Shown here: positions 9,399 to 17,921 of the stretch, one piece after another | Position numbering within the stretch: the stretch's first letter is position 1 | Layout: the number at the start of each line of letters is the position of its first letter | Source: CBDUBH01 sp965365345 | Lineage (GTDB): Bacteria > Bacteroidota > Ignavibacteria > Ignavibacteriales > SURF-24 | Assembly: GCA_965365345.1 (NCBI GenBank) | Contig: CBDUBH010000025.1 | Span: 1-38,223, forward strand | DNA length: 38,223 bases | Direction of reading: 5' to 3' | The notes under the pieces: generated by a model | Database searches by the model: none | Seen by the model: only the letters and a program-made list of their open reading frames with translations | Told to the model about the DNA's origin: nothing | Position numbers and translations under genes: made by a program

Positions 9399-9430
9399 AA
9401 AAAAGCCGGAACTAAAATGCTCCGGCTTTT
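9399..9430 (-). terminator. Terminator of the general stress protein gene
   Basis: A perfect 10-bp stem (aaaagccgga at 9401-9410, tccggctttt at 9421-9430) with a 10-nt loop. On the minus strand it is followed by a T-rich run, about 30 bp past the stress protein's stop. Confidence 0.85.
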
Positions 9431-9462
9431 AAAAATAATTCAATAATAATTGACTATATAAT

Positions 9463-10023
9463 TTATAATCTTTTTCTTGGTGGTGCATCAGCATTATAAT
9501 CGGATTTTGCTTCAGAGGTTGACGAAATATCTTCAGCGCCGGTATGTGTTAAAATATCTTTTGCTTTTGATGACCATTCAGAATCATCACAATGAACAGA
9601 AAGAAGAATTCCGCCTTTTTTAATTCTGCCATCATATCTTTTGGCTTCAAATTCCGGAATTCCCATCCCAATTAGTCCGCCTGTAATTCCGCCAACTGTA
9701 CCGCCTGCGCCCATTCCTGCAAGCGCCGCTACAATTGGTCCTGCAGCAATAAAAGGTCCGATTCCGGGAATTGCCAAAGCGCCGATTCCAGCAAGCCATC
9801 CTAAAACTCCACCGATTGCGGCACCGGTTCCGGCACCAGTTGTTGCACCTTCGGGAGCTTTTGTTTCTTTTTCCAAGCCAAAATCTTTGGAACCCAGATT
9901 TTCCTGCATCAAAACTGAAATATCCGTATTTCTGAAACCTGCATTTTTCAATGATTCTATTGCATCTTCAACGCCGCGTTTTGTATTGTAAATTCCGTAA
10001 GTTGAAATATTTTTACCTGCCAT
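9463..10023 (-). CDS. General stress protein 17M (YflT)-like protein with glycine zipper
   Basis: A 186-residue protein. Its N-terminal domain (ISTYGIYNTKRGVEDAIESL, AGFRNTDISVLM) matches the heat-induced stress protein YflT/GSP17M type of alpha-beta fold. A long Gly/Ala-rich segment (about 60-122, repeats of GxxxG) could insert in or associate with a membrane as a glycine zipper. A short alpha-beta C-terminal part follows (KKGGILLSVHCDD, AKDILTHTGAEDI), then a polar Lys/Arg-ending tail. There is no signal peptide. Family members are tied to general stress, but the biochemical role is not known. It is monocistronic with its own terminator. Confidence 0.75.
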   Translation of the reverse strand: MAGKNISTYGIYNTKRGVEDAIESLKNAGFRNTDISVLMQENLGSKDFGLEKETKAPEGATTGAGTGAAIGGVLGWLAGIGALAIPGIGPFIAAGPIVAALAGMGAGGTVGGITGGLIGMGIPEFEAKRYDGRIKKGGILLSVHCDDSEWSSKAKDILTHTGAEDISSTSEAKSDYNADAPPRKRL

Positions 10024-10216
10024 ATCTTCTCCTTTATTTTGTTATGACAATCCTTTTACATAAAATCTTTTCCGGCAAAAATCTCCGGCAATAATCACTA
10101 GCCATATTATTTATAATAATTTTTGTGAATTATTTAGCAAGGTAAAATCCTGTGCGCAAATGTTGAATGTGAAGTTTACTAATTGTAAATTGAAATTAAA
10201 TAATTTCGGTAATTGT

Positions 10217-11413
10217 ATGAATAGAGCATTAACCTTATTGATCTTTTCTCAAACAAGCGAGTTCAGACAAATTTACGATTCAGCTGCAGCTATCGGAGGA
10301 TTCAGAACTGTTTTTCGCGAAAAGAAAATGAGTCTTTCCACAGGGCTTTTCAATGAAAAATATGATGCCGTAATAATTGAAATTTTAAGACCGGCAGTTT
10401 CGGAAGTTCAATTTGTAGATTTCATTTACAACACTCTCAAAAATATTCCGATTATTATTATCTCACCATATTTTCAGGATACAAGAAATATTTTATTCGG
10501 AAATAAAGTTGCCGATTATCTTTCAAATCCGATAACAAGCGAAAGACTTCTTGAAAGTATTAAGAAAAATGTTTATGAAACAGGAAGTTCAATTGATCTT
10601 AATCTGGAATATTTGACCGATCCTGTTGAAACAACAAAAAAGCTTTCTGTACTTCTTGAAATTTCAAGATTGATAAATTCCAAAATGGAATTGGATGATG
10701 TTTTAAAAACAATTATGAATATTATTCAGGAAGCATTTTCAGTTGAAAGAACCGCAGTATTTCTTGATGAAAAAGATTCGAATGATTCTTCAACAACTGA
10801 AAAATTGATCAAGCAAAATATTGAATCTAAATTGCCTTTGCATAAAAATATTGCCGGAACGGTATTAAAAACAGGACTTTCGCAAATTATAAATAATCCT
10901 GCATCACATCCGAACTTTTCAAAAAACAAAAATGAAAAACAAAATTTTGAAACACGAAATATTTTAACCGTGCCGATAAAAAATAAAAACGGGGAAGTGA
11001 TCGGTGTGTTTGAAGTTGTAAATAAAAATAATGGAACTTTTACTTTAGCCGATGAAATGTTTTTAAGTTCAATTGCTTCAAGCGCGGGAATAGCAGTTGA
11101 AAATGCAATTCTTCATAGAAAAATTAAAGAACAATTAAATCTTGCACGCAGATATTCTCACGATCTTTTTGATTCTCAAAATAAATTGGTAAGAGAAGCA
11201 AAGGAAGAAGTCGTAAATATTTTTTCAGGATTTATAAAAAATGAAATTCAAAATTCGAAATTGACAGGCATCGTTGAAAAAATGAAAAGTTCGGATTCAA
11301 AAAAACAGATGAAAGATTTTGCAAATGAAATTTCGGATCAATATGAAAATATGCTTAATCGTATTGAAGATTTTACAGCTAATGTAAAAAGAAGTATTAA
11401 GAAAGAAATATAA
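10217..11413 (+). CDS. GAF-domain protein with degenerate receiver domain
   Basis: A 398-residue soluble protein from the ATG at 10217. An in-frame ATG at 10160 would add 19 residues that look non-homologous (LNVKFTNCKLKLNNFGNC), so the downstream start is preferred. Residues 1-120 have a receiver-like pattern (LLIFSQ, AVIIEILRP, PIIIISPYF, VADYLSNPIT), but the phospho-acceptor Asp position reads Glu (E55) and the switch Lys reads Asn. It should therefore not be phosphorylated normally. A GAF domain follows (about 130-295; VERTAVFLDE, ILTVPIKNKNGEVIGVFEVVN), then a coiled-coil C-terminus. There is no kinase, cyclase or DNA-binding output. It may be a scaffold or sensor subunit; partner unknown. 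Confidence 0.75.
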   Translation: MNRALTLLIFSQTSEFRQIYDSAAAIGGFRTVFREKKMSLSTGLFNEKYDAVIIEILRPAVSEVQFVDFIYNTLKNIPIIIISPYFQDTRNILFGNKVADYLSNPITSERLLESIKKNVYETGSSIDLNLEYLTDPVETTKKLSVLLEISRLINSKMELDDVLKTIMNIIQEAFSVERTAVFLDEKDSNDSSTTEKLIKQNIESKLPLHKNIAGTVLKTGLSQIINNPASHPNFSKNKNEKQNFETRNILTVPIKNKNGEVIGVFEVVNKNNGTFTLADEMFLSSIASSAGIAVENAILHRKIKEQLNLARRYSHDLFDSQNKLVREAKEEVVNIFSGFIKNEIQNSKLTGIVEKMKSSDSKKQMKDFANEISDQYENMLNRIEDFTANVKRSIKKEI

Positions 11414-11433
11414 AGGGGCTTTGCAGCCCCTTT
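11412..11433. terminator. Bidirectional terminator
   Basis: A 9-bp perfect stem aaaggggct / agccccttt with loop ttgc, placed between convergent stops of the GAF protein gene and the VIT-domain gene. It is A-rich before and T-rich after. Confidence 0.88.
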
Positions 11434-11434
11434 A

Positions 11435-13597
11435 TTATTTGATCAAAAGAAGCTTTAAGGTTTGTACTTTTTTCGATGTTGCAATTGTAAACAGATAAAC
11501 TCCGCTTGCAACATTCTCTCCGTTTTCGCTTTTTCCGTTCCACGAAATTTCAAATTTATGTTTCCCACCCAATTCGTTCAGATCGAAAGTTTTAACTGCT
11601 TCACCTAAAATATTGTAAATTTTTATCGAGCTGTTTGCAAAATCAAAATCAGCCGGCAAAGTTACTTTTATTTTTGTGCTTGAATTAAATGGATTAGGGA
11701 ATGCTGCAATATTCAAAGTATCATTTGTGGAAACTTCTGTTTCTTCATCAACTGAAATAATAATATCTTCTTCATCGTAGCAATCTTTGCAAAATGAAAT
11801 TGTATCATTTGGTTCAAGTGCTAAAAATGCAGTATATAATGAAAGAATTCTGTTTCCTATACTTTTTTCAATAATTTCATTAACAATGCTGTTGGTTTGT
11901 TCTTTATTTTCCAATGCATCTATAAAATTGCCGTGCCACATTGTTTCCAAAGATTTATTTCCCGGAAATGATATTAAAGAATTTTTTTCGATTGTTTTAG
12001 AAAAAACTTCTGAATCGAAAATTCCCGATGTCTGAATTGTTAAAGGAAATTCTCCGTAATACTTTCCGATCTGTAAAATAGGTTTGTTCAAATAAATTTC
12101 TTCATTAGAATTTGAAATATTATATCTTCCGAAACAAAATCCGTTTTCCGTTGATGTATAAAGATCAAAATTGCTGATCAATCCATCTGTTGATTGAACT
12201 GCCTGACTTACTATATTTGAAAAATTTTGATTATTGTTTCGTAATGAATAATAATTTCCGCCGCTTAAACGTGTAATATTTTCAAAGAAATATTCATTTC
12301 CGTAATAATATCTGTTATTAATGTAATACCAAACCTGGTGACCCGTATAAAAATCAACAACAGTAGTAACCGGAAAAGGATCCATTTTAGTTTTGAGATC
12401 TTTTATCAATTGATTTGCAACGGGATAATTTCCTGCATCAGTTGAATTGGAAACAAGCAAAACACTTCCATTTGATGTGGAATCAATAAATTCATAAGCA
12501 TTTGAAAGCAATGCCGGAAGACTTCCGTAATTTGCAACTGAAGTAATATTATTAAATACGGTGTCAATCAAATTTGCCGGAATCCATTTTTCTGATGCTC
12601 TTACCACATTTAATTGTTTAAAGTATATTACATTAAAAGAATCATTTTCGGTTAGATTTGCTTTCAAGGAATTCCTTAAATTATTTAAAAGATCATTCAA
12701 TGTAATAATTGCATTATTTGCAGCATAATCAATTACAGCAGCGATCTTTTTATTATTTTTAAGATCAAAAGCTAAAGAAGGAATTACTGCAAGCTGATAA
12801 AATCCTTCATCTCCGTTTTTGTAATTGCTGACAAAAATTCCATCATCTGAAGTATATTCAATCCCGATATTCAGCAAAGAATTTTCGCCGGATAAACTTA
12901 CTTCAGCTTTTTTGTAATTCCCGAAAGTTGAATCAGTTCCATTTTCAAAAGTTAGTCCCGGTTTTTCAAAAATTACAGGAGTTTCAAAATCGGTAACGGG
13001 ATAATAGATCAAATTTAATTTTGAAAGTGAGTAATTGGAAGAATTTAAAATGTTCATTGGTAAGGCTGCGGTAATATAATTGTTATTCCAATCAACAGGA
13101 ACAAGATATGTCAGTTTAATTTTTCGTGTTTCTTTTGCAGCCATCGGGAAAATACGTAATTCATATTGCGTAAATTCCGGATTGTAATAATCCCAGACTT
13201 TGTTCTTGAATAAAATTGCAGGATCTCGTCTTCGCTTTACAATATCTTCATAAATTGATGATGCGGTCCATCTGTCAATAATATTTGCCTGCATAATGCT
13301 ATCGCCGATCCACAGCCAAAGATCATGAACAATTGCATTATCCGGAAGATCAAATTTCATTTCAACCTCTAAAGTGTCAGTCGGACTGAAATAAGTTCCT
13401 CTTGCCGAAAAAGTAAGATACAAACCGTATTCCAAATACAATCCGTGAGGTTTAACTGATAAAACTGCTTCTTCAATAGTTCCGCGCTCCCAACCCCAGC
13501 CTTGTCTGGGATCAAGCACATACAAACTTGTTTGAGCTGAAATTTTAATGAAGAGAAATGAAATAAAAATGGAAGTATAAAGTAGAAAATTTTTCAT
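11435..13597 (-). CDS. Secreted VIT/vWA-like protein with T9SS sorting domain
   Basis: About 720 residues from the ATG at 13597. The upstream ATG at 13609 adds only MWGI before a clean signal peptide (MKNFLLYTSIFISFLFIKISAQ). A VIT domain follows (about 25-175; LPDNAIVHDLWLWIGD, RDPAILF, FPMAAKETRKIKLTY). A von Willebrand A-like region (about 280-470) starts IAAVIDYAANNAI, where DxSxS is expected, so its metal site looks degenerate. The last 90 residues are a T9SS type A domain (FPNPFNSSTKIKV, IYNILGEAVKTF, GVYLFTI, LKLLLIK). It is probably delivered to or through the outer membrane by type IX secretion. It is convergent with the GAF protein gene. The function is unknown; adhesion or matrix binding is a guess based on VIT/vWA families. 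Confidence 0.85.
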   Translation of the reverse strand: MKNFLLYTSIFISFLFIKISAQTSLYVLDPRQGWGWERGTIEEAVLSVKPHGLYLEYGLYLTFSARGTYFSPTDTLEVEMKFDLPDNAIVHDLWLWIGDSIMQANIIDRWTASSIYEDIVKRRRDPAILFKNKVWDYYNPEFTQYELRIFPMAAKETRKIKLTYLVPVDWNNNYITAALPMNILNSSNYSLSKLNLIYYPVTDFETPVIFEKPGLTFENGTDSTFGNYKKAEVSLSGENSLLNIGIEYTSDDGIFVSNYKNGDEGFYQLAVIPSLAFDLKNNKKIAAVIDYAANNAIITLNDLLNNLRNSLKANLTENDSFNVIYFKQLNVVRASEKWIPANLIDTVFNNITSVANYGSLPALLSNAYEFIDSTSNGSVLLVSNSTDAGNYPVANQLIKDLKTKMDPFPVTTVVDFYTGHQVWYYINNRYYYGNEYFFENITRLSGGNYYSLRNNNQNFSNIVSQAVQSTDGLISNFDLYTSTENGFCFGRYNISNSNEEIYLNKPILQIGKYYGEFPLTIQTSGIFDSEVFSKTIEKNSLISFPGNKSLETMWHGNFIDALENKEQTNSIVNEIIEKSIGNRILSLYTAFLALEPNDTISFCKDCYDEEDIIISVDEETEVSTNDTLNIAAFPNPFNSSTKIKVTLPADFDFANSSIKIYNILGEAVKTFDLNELGGKHKFEISWNGKSENGENVASGVYLFTIATSKKVQTLKLLLIK

Positions 13598-13672
13598 AAT
13601 GCCCCACAAAAATAGTTTTCAATTACAAAATATTTTAATTTTTAATATTTTCAAAATTATTTTTTAAAATAA

Positions 13673-13698
13673 AAAAATCCGGCTTAAGCCGGATTTTT
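13673..13698 (-). terminator. Terminator of the Cas6-like gene
   Basis: A perfect 26-bp palindrome (aaaaatccggctt and its inverse) lies about 30 bp past the Cas6-like gene's stop. Extra T residues follow on the minus strand. Confidence 0.85.
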
Positions 13699-13727
13699 AA
13701 ATTCATTTTCCAAAGGATATTCTAATA

Positions 13728-14522
13728 TTAAATTATTTCCACCATTCCGAATCCGAGTGAATTCATTTCACCGAATCCACATTCATAACCGACTTTAATC
13801 AATTCTGGATTTCCCTTAATTTTAAACGGAGCCAGATTTCCAACGATATTGATTTTTTTAGTTCCGTAATCAATATTGAATTTTGCAGCCAGTCTTTTGT
13901 TCTGCTGAAGCATATCACCAATGTAATTGTTATCCCATTCAAATCTTACCGGTTCATTAATTTCTTTATTATGAAGCAGTTTATATTTGAATTGAAGATT
14001 GTTAGTGATATTCTTATTAATTTCAGAAGCATCATTTTTAAAAGTTAAATAAGTGCTTTGAACATTTCCTTTGATCTTCTTTTTAATGCTCATTACCAAA
14101 GGTGAAATCGGTTTGAACATCGTTTCATCCGAAAGAGGAAAATCCGGAATTACAAAATAATTTTTAATGTAAAGAATTGCGTTCGGATAATTTTTCAGCA
14201 CAGTAATGTGTCTGTTTATCAAATGATCCAAGTGACCTTTAATGTAATCATCAAGCACGCTTGGAAATGTTAAATAAAGAGTTGCGTTATTACTTCGCAA
14301 ATACAATTTTTTTGAGCGGTTATAAACATTTTCAAAACTTAAATTGAATGAAAAAAAGTTAAAAGTTTTTCCGGGAAGATTTACGTCTTTACTTTGCAGG
14401 TATTCCATAAATTCCGGAGTGTTGATTTGAAAAAGTTTAAAAATTTCACCAGCCAAAGGATAATTATAATTGTAAGTAAACTCCTTTTCTTTTAAGGCTT
14501 TCAGTTTTAATAATAATCTCAT
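13728..14522 (-). CDS. cas6: Cas6-like CRISPR RNA endoribonuclease family protein, isolated
   Basis: A 264-residue RAMP-fold protein. The C-terminus (245-264) has the glycine-rich loop diagnostic of Cas6 (GYECGFGEMNSLGFGMVEI). The N-terminal layout also fits (MRLLLKLKAL, YNYPLAGEIFKL, GKTFNFFSFNLSFEN). In many Cas6 proteins a catalytic His sits in a FLHxxGY-type motif; the matching segment here is EYLQSKDV, with Gln43 in that place. The enzyme may lack cleavage activity or use other residues. Cas6 normally cuts CRISPR transcripts at repeats, but no repeat array, cas3, cas7, cas5 or cas1 occurs in the window. A possible Shine-Dalgarno sequence (agaagg) lies 5 bp before the ATG. The upstream neighbour on the same strand is an AlaX-type gene 139 bp away. 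Family call good; activity uncertain. Confidence 0.82.
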   Translation of the reverse strand: MRLLLKLKALKEKEFTYNYNYPLAGEIFKLFQINTPEFMEYLQSKDVNLPGKTFNFFSFNLSFENVYNRSKKLYLRSNNATLYLTFPSVLDDYIKGHLDHLINRHITVLKNYPNAILYIKNYFVIPDFPLSDETMFKPISPLVMSIKKKIKGNVQSTYLTFKNDASEINKNITNNLQFKYKLLHNKEINEPVRFEWDNNYIGDMLQQNKRLAAKFNIDYGTKKINIVGNLAPFKIKGNPELIKVGYECGFGEMNSLGFGMVEII

Positions 14523-14661
14523 TTTACCTTCTTAATATTTTATTTACCTTACCGTTTCCCCGATTATTAAACATTAGCATTATTATAATGTTTCTTTATT
14601 ACTTTAATAATATAAAAATACTTTATTAATATAAATAAATCTTATTGTTGAATTTGCAATT

Positions 14662-15108
14662 TTATTCATTTAATAATTTAAATCTTACGCGCAAAACATC
14701 ATTTTCAAAATCAGCGGAAATAATTTTGAAAGTCCCGATTTCTGAAGTATTATCCACATGATTTCCGATACAAGGACAAGCATCGTAATCGCCGACCTTT
14801 ATTATGCGGATCTCATCGCCGGCATCATCGGGCAATCTATTTAAATTAAATTGATTTTCGGCAATTTCTTTTGAAATAAATTCTTCTGTAACCGGATAAT
14901 TTTTCCGTATGATTTCATTTACTTTATTTTCAATCGAAATAATTTCATCATCGGTAAAATTTCTGTTAAATTTATAATCGCATTTTGATTTCTTTTTTTC
15001 GATGTGAGCGCTAAATGCTCTTCCGCAATTGAACATTTTATTAATTGTTCCGTTCAAAATGTGTTCTGCCGTGTGCATCTTAGGATCATATTGTTTTCTA
15101 TCTGACAT
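14662..15108 (-). CDS. AlaX-type alanyl-tRNA editing domain protein
   Basis: A 148-residue stand-alone version of the second additional domain (SAD) shared by alanyl- and threonyl-tRNA synthetases. It hydrolyses mischarged tRNA in trans in characterised relatives. The zinc site is visible: H12 and H16 in MHTAEHILNG, C111/C113 and H117 in CPCIGNHVDN. The domain boundaries match the short AlaX class, with no synthetase catalytic or glycine-rich part. Start at the ATG at 15108 (MSDRKQYDPK). No terminator was found before the Cas6-like gene 139 bp downstream, so read-through is possible, though a functional link is not expected. Which amino acid it removes (Ser, Gly or other) cannot be told from the sequence. 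Confidence 0.82.
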   Translation of the reverse strand: MSDRKQYDPKMHTAEHILNGTINKMFNCGRAFSAHIEKKKSKCDYKFNRNFTDDEIISIENKVNEIIRKNYPVTEEFISKEIAENQFNLNRLPDDAGDEIRIIKVGDYDACPCIGNHVDNTSEIGTFKIISADFENDVLRVRFKLLNE

Positions 15109-15352
15109 AATTCAAACCGGCGTAATATTCTAATTATTTTTATTTTACAAAGATAAAAAATAACGGTTTAGTCGTTAACTTTCAATTTTGCATTGAAATA
15201 ATTTTTGTTTTTAAATATTTAAGTTTTTATTGGGAATTTTATAATTGGCTTGTTTTGCTTGGGGAAAAATTTGAATTGAATTTTTTTTATGAAAAATTTC
15301 TTCATATAATAGATAATTAAATTATAAAAAAAGTGTAAAGGAATAAATTTAT

Positions 15353-17035
15353 ATGGCTGTTGAAAACAATAAAGTTATTTACTCAATGATTGGAGTAAGT
15401 AAGTTTTACAATCAGAAACCGGTAATAAAGGATATTTATCTTTCTTACTTTTATGGAGCAAAGATCGGAGTTATCGGTCTTAACGGATCCGGTAAAAGTA
15501 CTTTGCTAAAAATTCTTGCCGGAGTTGAAAAAGATTTTGTCGGAGAAACTGTGCTTTCTCCGGGATATACGATCGGGTATCTTGAACAGGAACCTCATCT
15601 TGATGAAAATAAAACCGTAAAAGAAGTTGTTGAGGAGGCGGTACAGGATGTTGTTGATCTTTTAAAGGAATATGATGAAATAAACGCGAAATTTGCAGAA
15701 CCGATGAGTGATGATGAAATGACAGAATTGCTTGAAAAACAAGGTGAGGTTCAGGATAAACTTGAAGCGAAAAATGCCTGGGATCTGGATTCAAGATTAG
15801 AAATGGCGATGGATGCATTGCGTTGTCCGCCTTCAGATACTCCCGTAAAAGTTCTTTCGGGTGGTGAAAAAAGACGCGTGGCACTTTGCAGATTGCTTTT
15901 ACAAAAACCCGATATTTTGCTTTTAGATGAGCCTACTAACCATCTTGATGCCGAAACAGTTGCATGGCTTGAACATCATTTGCAAAAATACGAAGGAACA
16001 ATTATAGCCGTTACACATGACAGGTATTTTCTTGATAATGTTGCAGGATGGATTCTTGAATTAGACAGAGGTGAAGGAATTCCGTGGAAAGGAAATTATT
16101 CATCCTGGCTTGAACAAAAAAGAATAAGATTGCAGCAGGAAGAAAAGCGTGAAACTCAGCGTCAAAAAACTCTGGAACGCGAACTTGAATGGATCAGAAT
16201 GAGTCCCAAAGGTCGACATGCAAAATCAAAAGCGAGAATTACAGCGTATGAAAATTTAGCTAAAGAAGAAAACGAAAAAGTTCAGAAGGAACTTGAAATT
16301 TATATTCCCGTAAATGAACGTTTAGGTAATACGGTTATTGAAAGCGAAAATGTTACAAAAGGTTACGGAAATAATTTACTTGTTGAAGGTATGACTTTTT
16401 CAATTCCTCCGGGAGCAATAGTTGGCGTAATCGGTCCGAACGGAGCCGGAAAAACAACTTTGTTCAAAATGATCACAAATCAGGAAAATCCTGATTCCGG
16501 TGAAATCAAGATCGGCGAAACAGTTAATTTAACTTATGTAGATCAAATGCGTGAAAAACTTGATCCGAATAAATCCATTTGGGAAACAATATCCGGTGGC
16601 GATGATCTGATTCAATTAGGAAAAAGACAAATAAATTCACGTGCTTACGTTGCACAATTTAATTTTTCGGGAGCAGATCAGCAGAAAAAAGTAGGAATGC
16701 TTTCCGGCGGAGAACGCAACAGAGTTAATTTAGCAATGATGCTTAAACAAGGCGCAAATGTTTTATTGCTTGATGAACCTACCAATGATCTTGATGTAAA
16801 TACAATGCGCGCTTTGGAAGAAGCAATTGAAAATTTTGCCGGCAGCGCTGTTGTAATTAGTCACGATAGATGGTTTTTAGATAGAGTTGCTACACATATT
16901 CTTGCGTTTGAAGGCGAAAGTAAAGTTTATTGGTTCGAAGGAAATTATTCCGAATACGAAGAAAACAGAAAGAAAAGATTGGGCACAGATGCGGATCAGC
17001 CGCACAGAATAAAATACAGATCTTTAACAAGATAA
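15353..17035 (+). CDS. ettA: Energy-dependent translational throttle protein EttA (ABC-F ATPase)
   Basis: A 560-residue soluble ABC-F protein with two ATP-binding cassettes and no membrane segments. It binds the ribosomal E site and tunes early elongation according to ATP/ADP in characterised relatives. Walker A1 is GLNGSGKST (42-50), signature 1 is VLSGGEKRRVALCRLL, and Walker B1 is ILLLDEPTNHLD. The linker holds the EttA-typical LEWIRMSPKGRHAKSKAR. Walker A2 is GPNGAGKTT, signature 2 is MLSGGERNRVNLAMML, and Walker B2 is LLLDEPTNDLD. The start (NKVIYSMIGVSKFY) and the length match EttA better than Uup or other ABC-F proteins. It is monocistronic with its own terminator, after a 244-bp AT-rich upstream region. 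Confidence 0.93.
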   Translation: MAVENNKVIYSMIGVSKFYNQKPVIKDIYLSYFYGAKIGVIGLNGSGKSTLLKILAGVEKDFVGETVLSPGYTIGYLEQEPHLDENKTVKEVVEEAVQDVVDLLKEYDEINAKFAEPMSDDEMTELLEKQGEVQDKLEAKNAWDLDSRLEMAMDALRCPPSDTPVKVLSGGEKRRVALCRLLLQKPDILLLDEPTNHLDAETVAWLEHHLQKYEGTIIAVTHDRYFLDNVAGWILELDRGEGIPWKGNYSSWLEQKRIRLQQEEKRETQRQKTLERELEWIRMSPKGRHAKSKARITAYENLAKEENEKVQKELEIYIPVNERLGNTVIESENVTKGYGNNLLVEGMTFSIPPGAIVGVIGPNGAGKTTLFKMITNQENPDSGEIKIGETVNLTYVDQMREKLDPNKSIWETISGGDDLIQLGKRQINSRAYVAQFNFSGADQQKKVGMLSGGERNRVNLAMMLKQGANVLLLDEPTNDLDVNTMRALEEAIENFAGSAVVISHDRWFLDRVATHILAFEGESKVYWFEGNYSEYEENRKKRLGTDADQPHRIKYRSLTR

Positions 17036-17067
17036 TTTTTGACTGAAATTTAGCTGATCAATTTTTC

Positions 17068-17101
17068 TTTGCCGTTATGATGATTTTTTCATAACGGCAA
17101 A
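17068..17101. terminator. Bidirectional terminator after ettA
   Basis: A 13-bp perfect stem (tttgccgttatga / tcataacggcaaa) with an 8-nt loop. It lies between convergent ettA and the lipoprotein gene. Confidence 0.85.
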
Positions 17102-17112
17102 TTTATTTTAAA

Positions 17113-17859
17113 TTAGTTTACTGATTCTTTCAAAGATCTTTCATCAACAATTTGTTTAAGAAATGCCGGATTTTTATCATTGCTGATCTTATTTTTTACA
17201 AGCGATTCAAAAATCTTTTTTTCGCTTTCAAATTTATTTCCGTTAAAAATAAAAGTATCAACCTTCTCCGTAATTTCAATTCTTTCAGGAAAAGAAAGTG
17301 AAGTTATCAGAGTATCTTTTGAAATTGATCGAAGCTCTTGCGACAAAAACATATTTGGTTCAAGTAAAGAAACAAAATCTCTGAATACCAGTTTAACATT
17401 GCTCGAATCAATTTTATAAAGTGAAAGTCTCTTTGCATTATAAAGATCTTTCGAAATAAAACTTTCGATCAATCTTATAAATTTCATATCGCTTATAGTA
17501 GATTGAGCCGTTGTAATTTCGCCGTTCAAAGATTTATCAAGCAAAATCAAATAAAGATCATTATCATAAACTGCAAATCTGTTATAAGCAGGATGCGGAT
17601 TTTCAATGACCGTATAATAAAATTTTTTATTGGCTTCGTAAAAAGAATCAACTGCAATTTTAGTATAGTTATTTTTTACGGGAAGGGAAATGTCAGTCAA
17701 ATTTCCCAATTTCAAATTTGCTTTTTCATCACCTTGAAGTGCGGAATTGATCAAACTTTGAAGTTGTTTTCCGTTTTCTTTTAAATGATTTTCTTTTTGT
17801 GAACATCCATTCAATAAAAAAAATGATATAAATGCAAAAAATATTAAAATAAATTTCAT
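17113..17859 (-). CDS. Putative lipoprotein, unknown function
   Basis: A 248-residue predicted lipoprotein. The N-terminus MKFILIFFAFISFFLLNGC has a hydrophobic core and a lipobox-like LLNGC ending at Cys19, so it should be lipid-anchored after signal peptidase II cleavage. The mature part is Lys/Ser/Asn-rich with mixed alpha-beta character (KIAVDSFYEANKKFYYTVIE, NRFAVYDNDLYLILLDKSL) and no motif I recognise. It is divergent from the antiporter gene, with about 60 bp between starts. Function unknown. Confidence 0.75.
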   Translation of the reverse strand: MKFILIFFAFISFFLLNGCSQKENHLKENGKQLQSLINSALQGDEKANLKLGNLTDISLPVKNNYTKIAVDSFYEANKKFYYTVIENPHPAYNRFAVYDNDLYLILLDKSLNGEITTAQSTISDMKFIRLIESFISKDLYNAKRLSLYKIDSSNVKLVFRDFVSLLEPNMFLSQELRSISKDTLITSLSFPERIEITEKVDTFIFNGNKFESEKKIFESLVKNKISNDKNPAFLKQIVDERSLKESVN

Positions 17860-17921
17860 AAAAGATTAGAGAAATTATAAATAATTCATTATTATATAGA
17901 CTTTAACAGCCGAATATTTTT

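Noticed and set aside
9641..9991. Plus-strand frame of 116 codons rich in Pro/Ala/Ile
   Set aside because: It is the mirror of the Gly/Ala-rich segment of the stress protein gene on the other strand.
13598..13609. Earlier ATG for the VIT-domain gene
   Set aside because: It adds only four residues ahead of a standard signal peptide that begins at the ATG at 13597.
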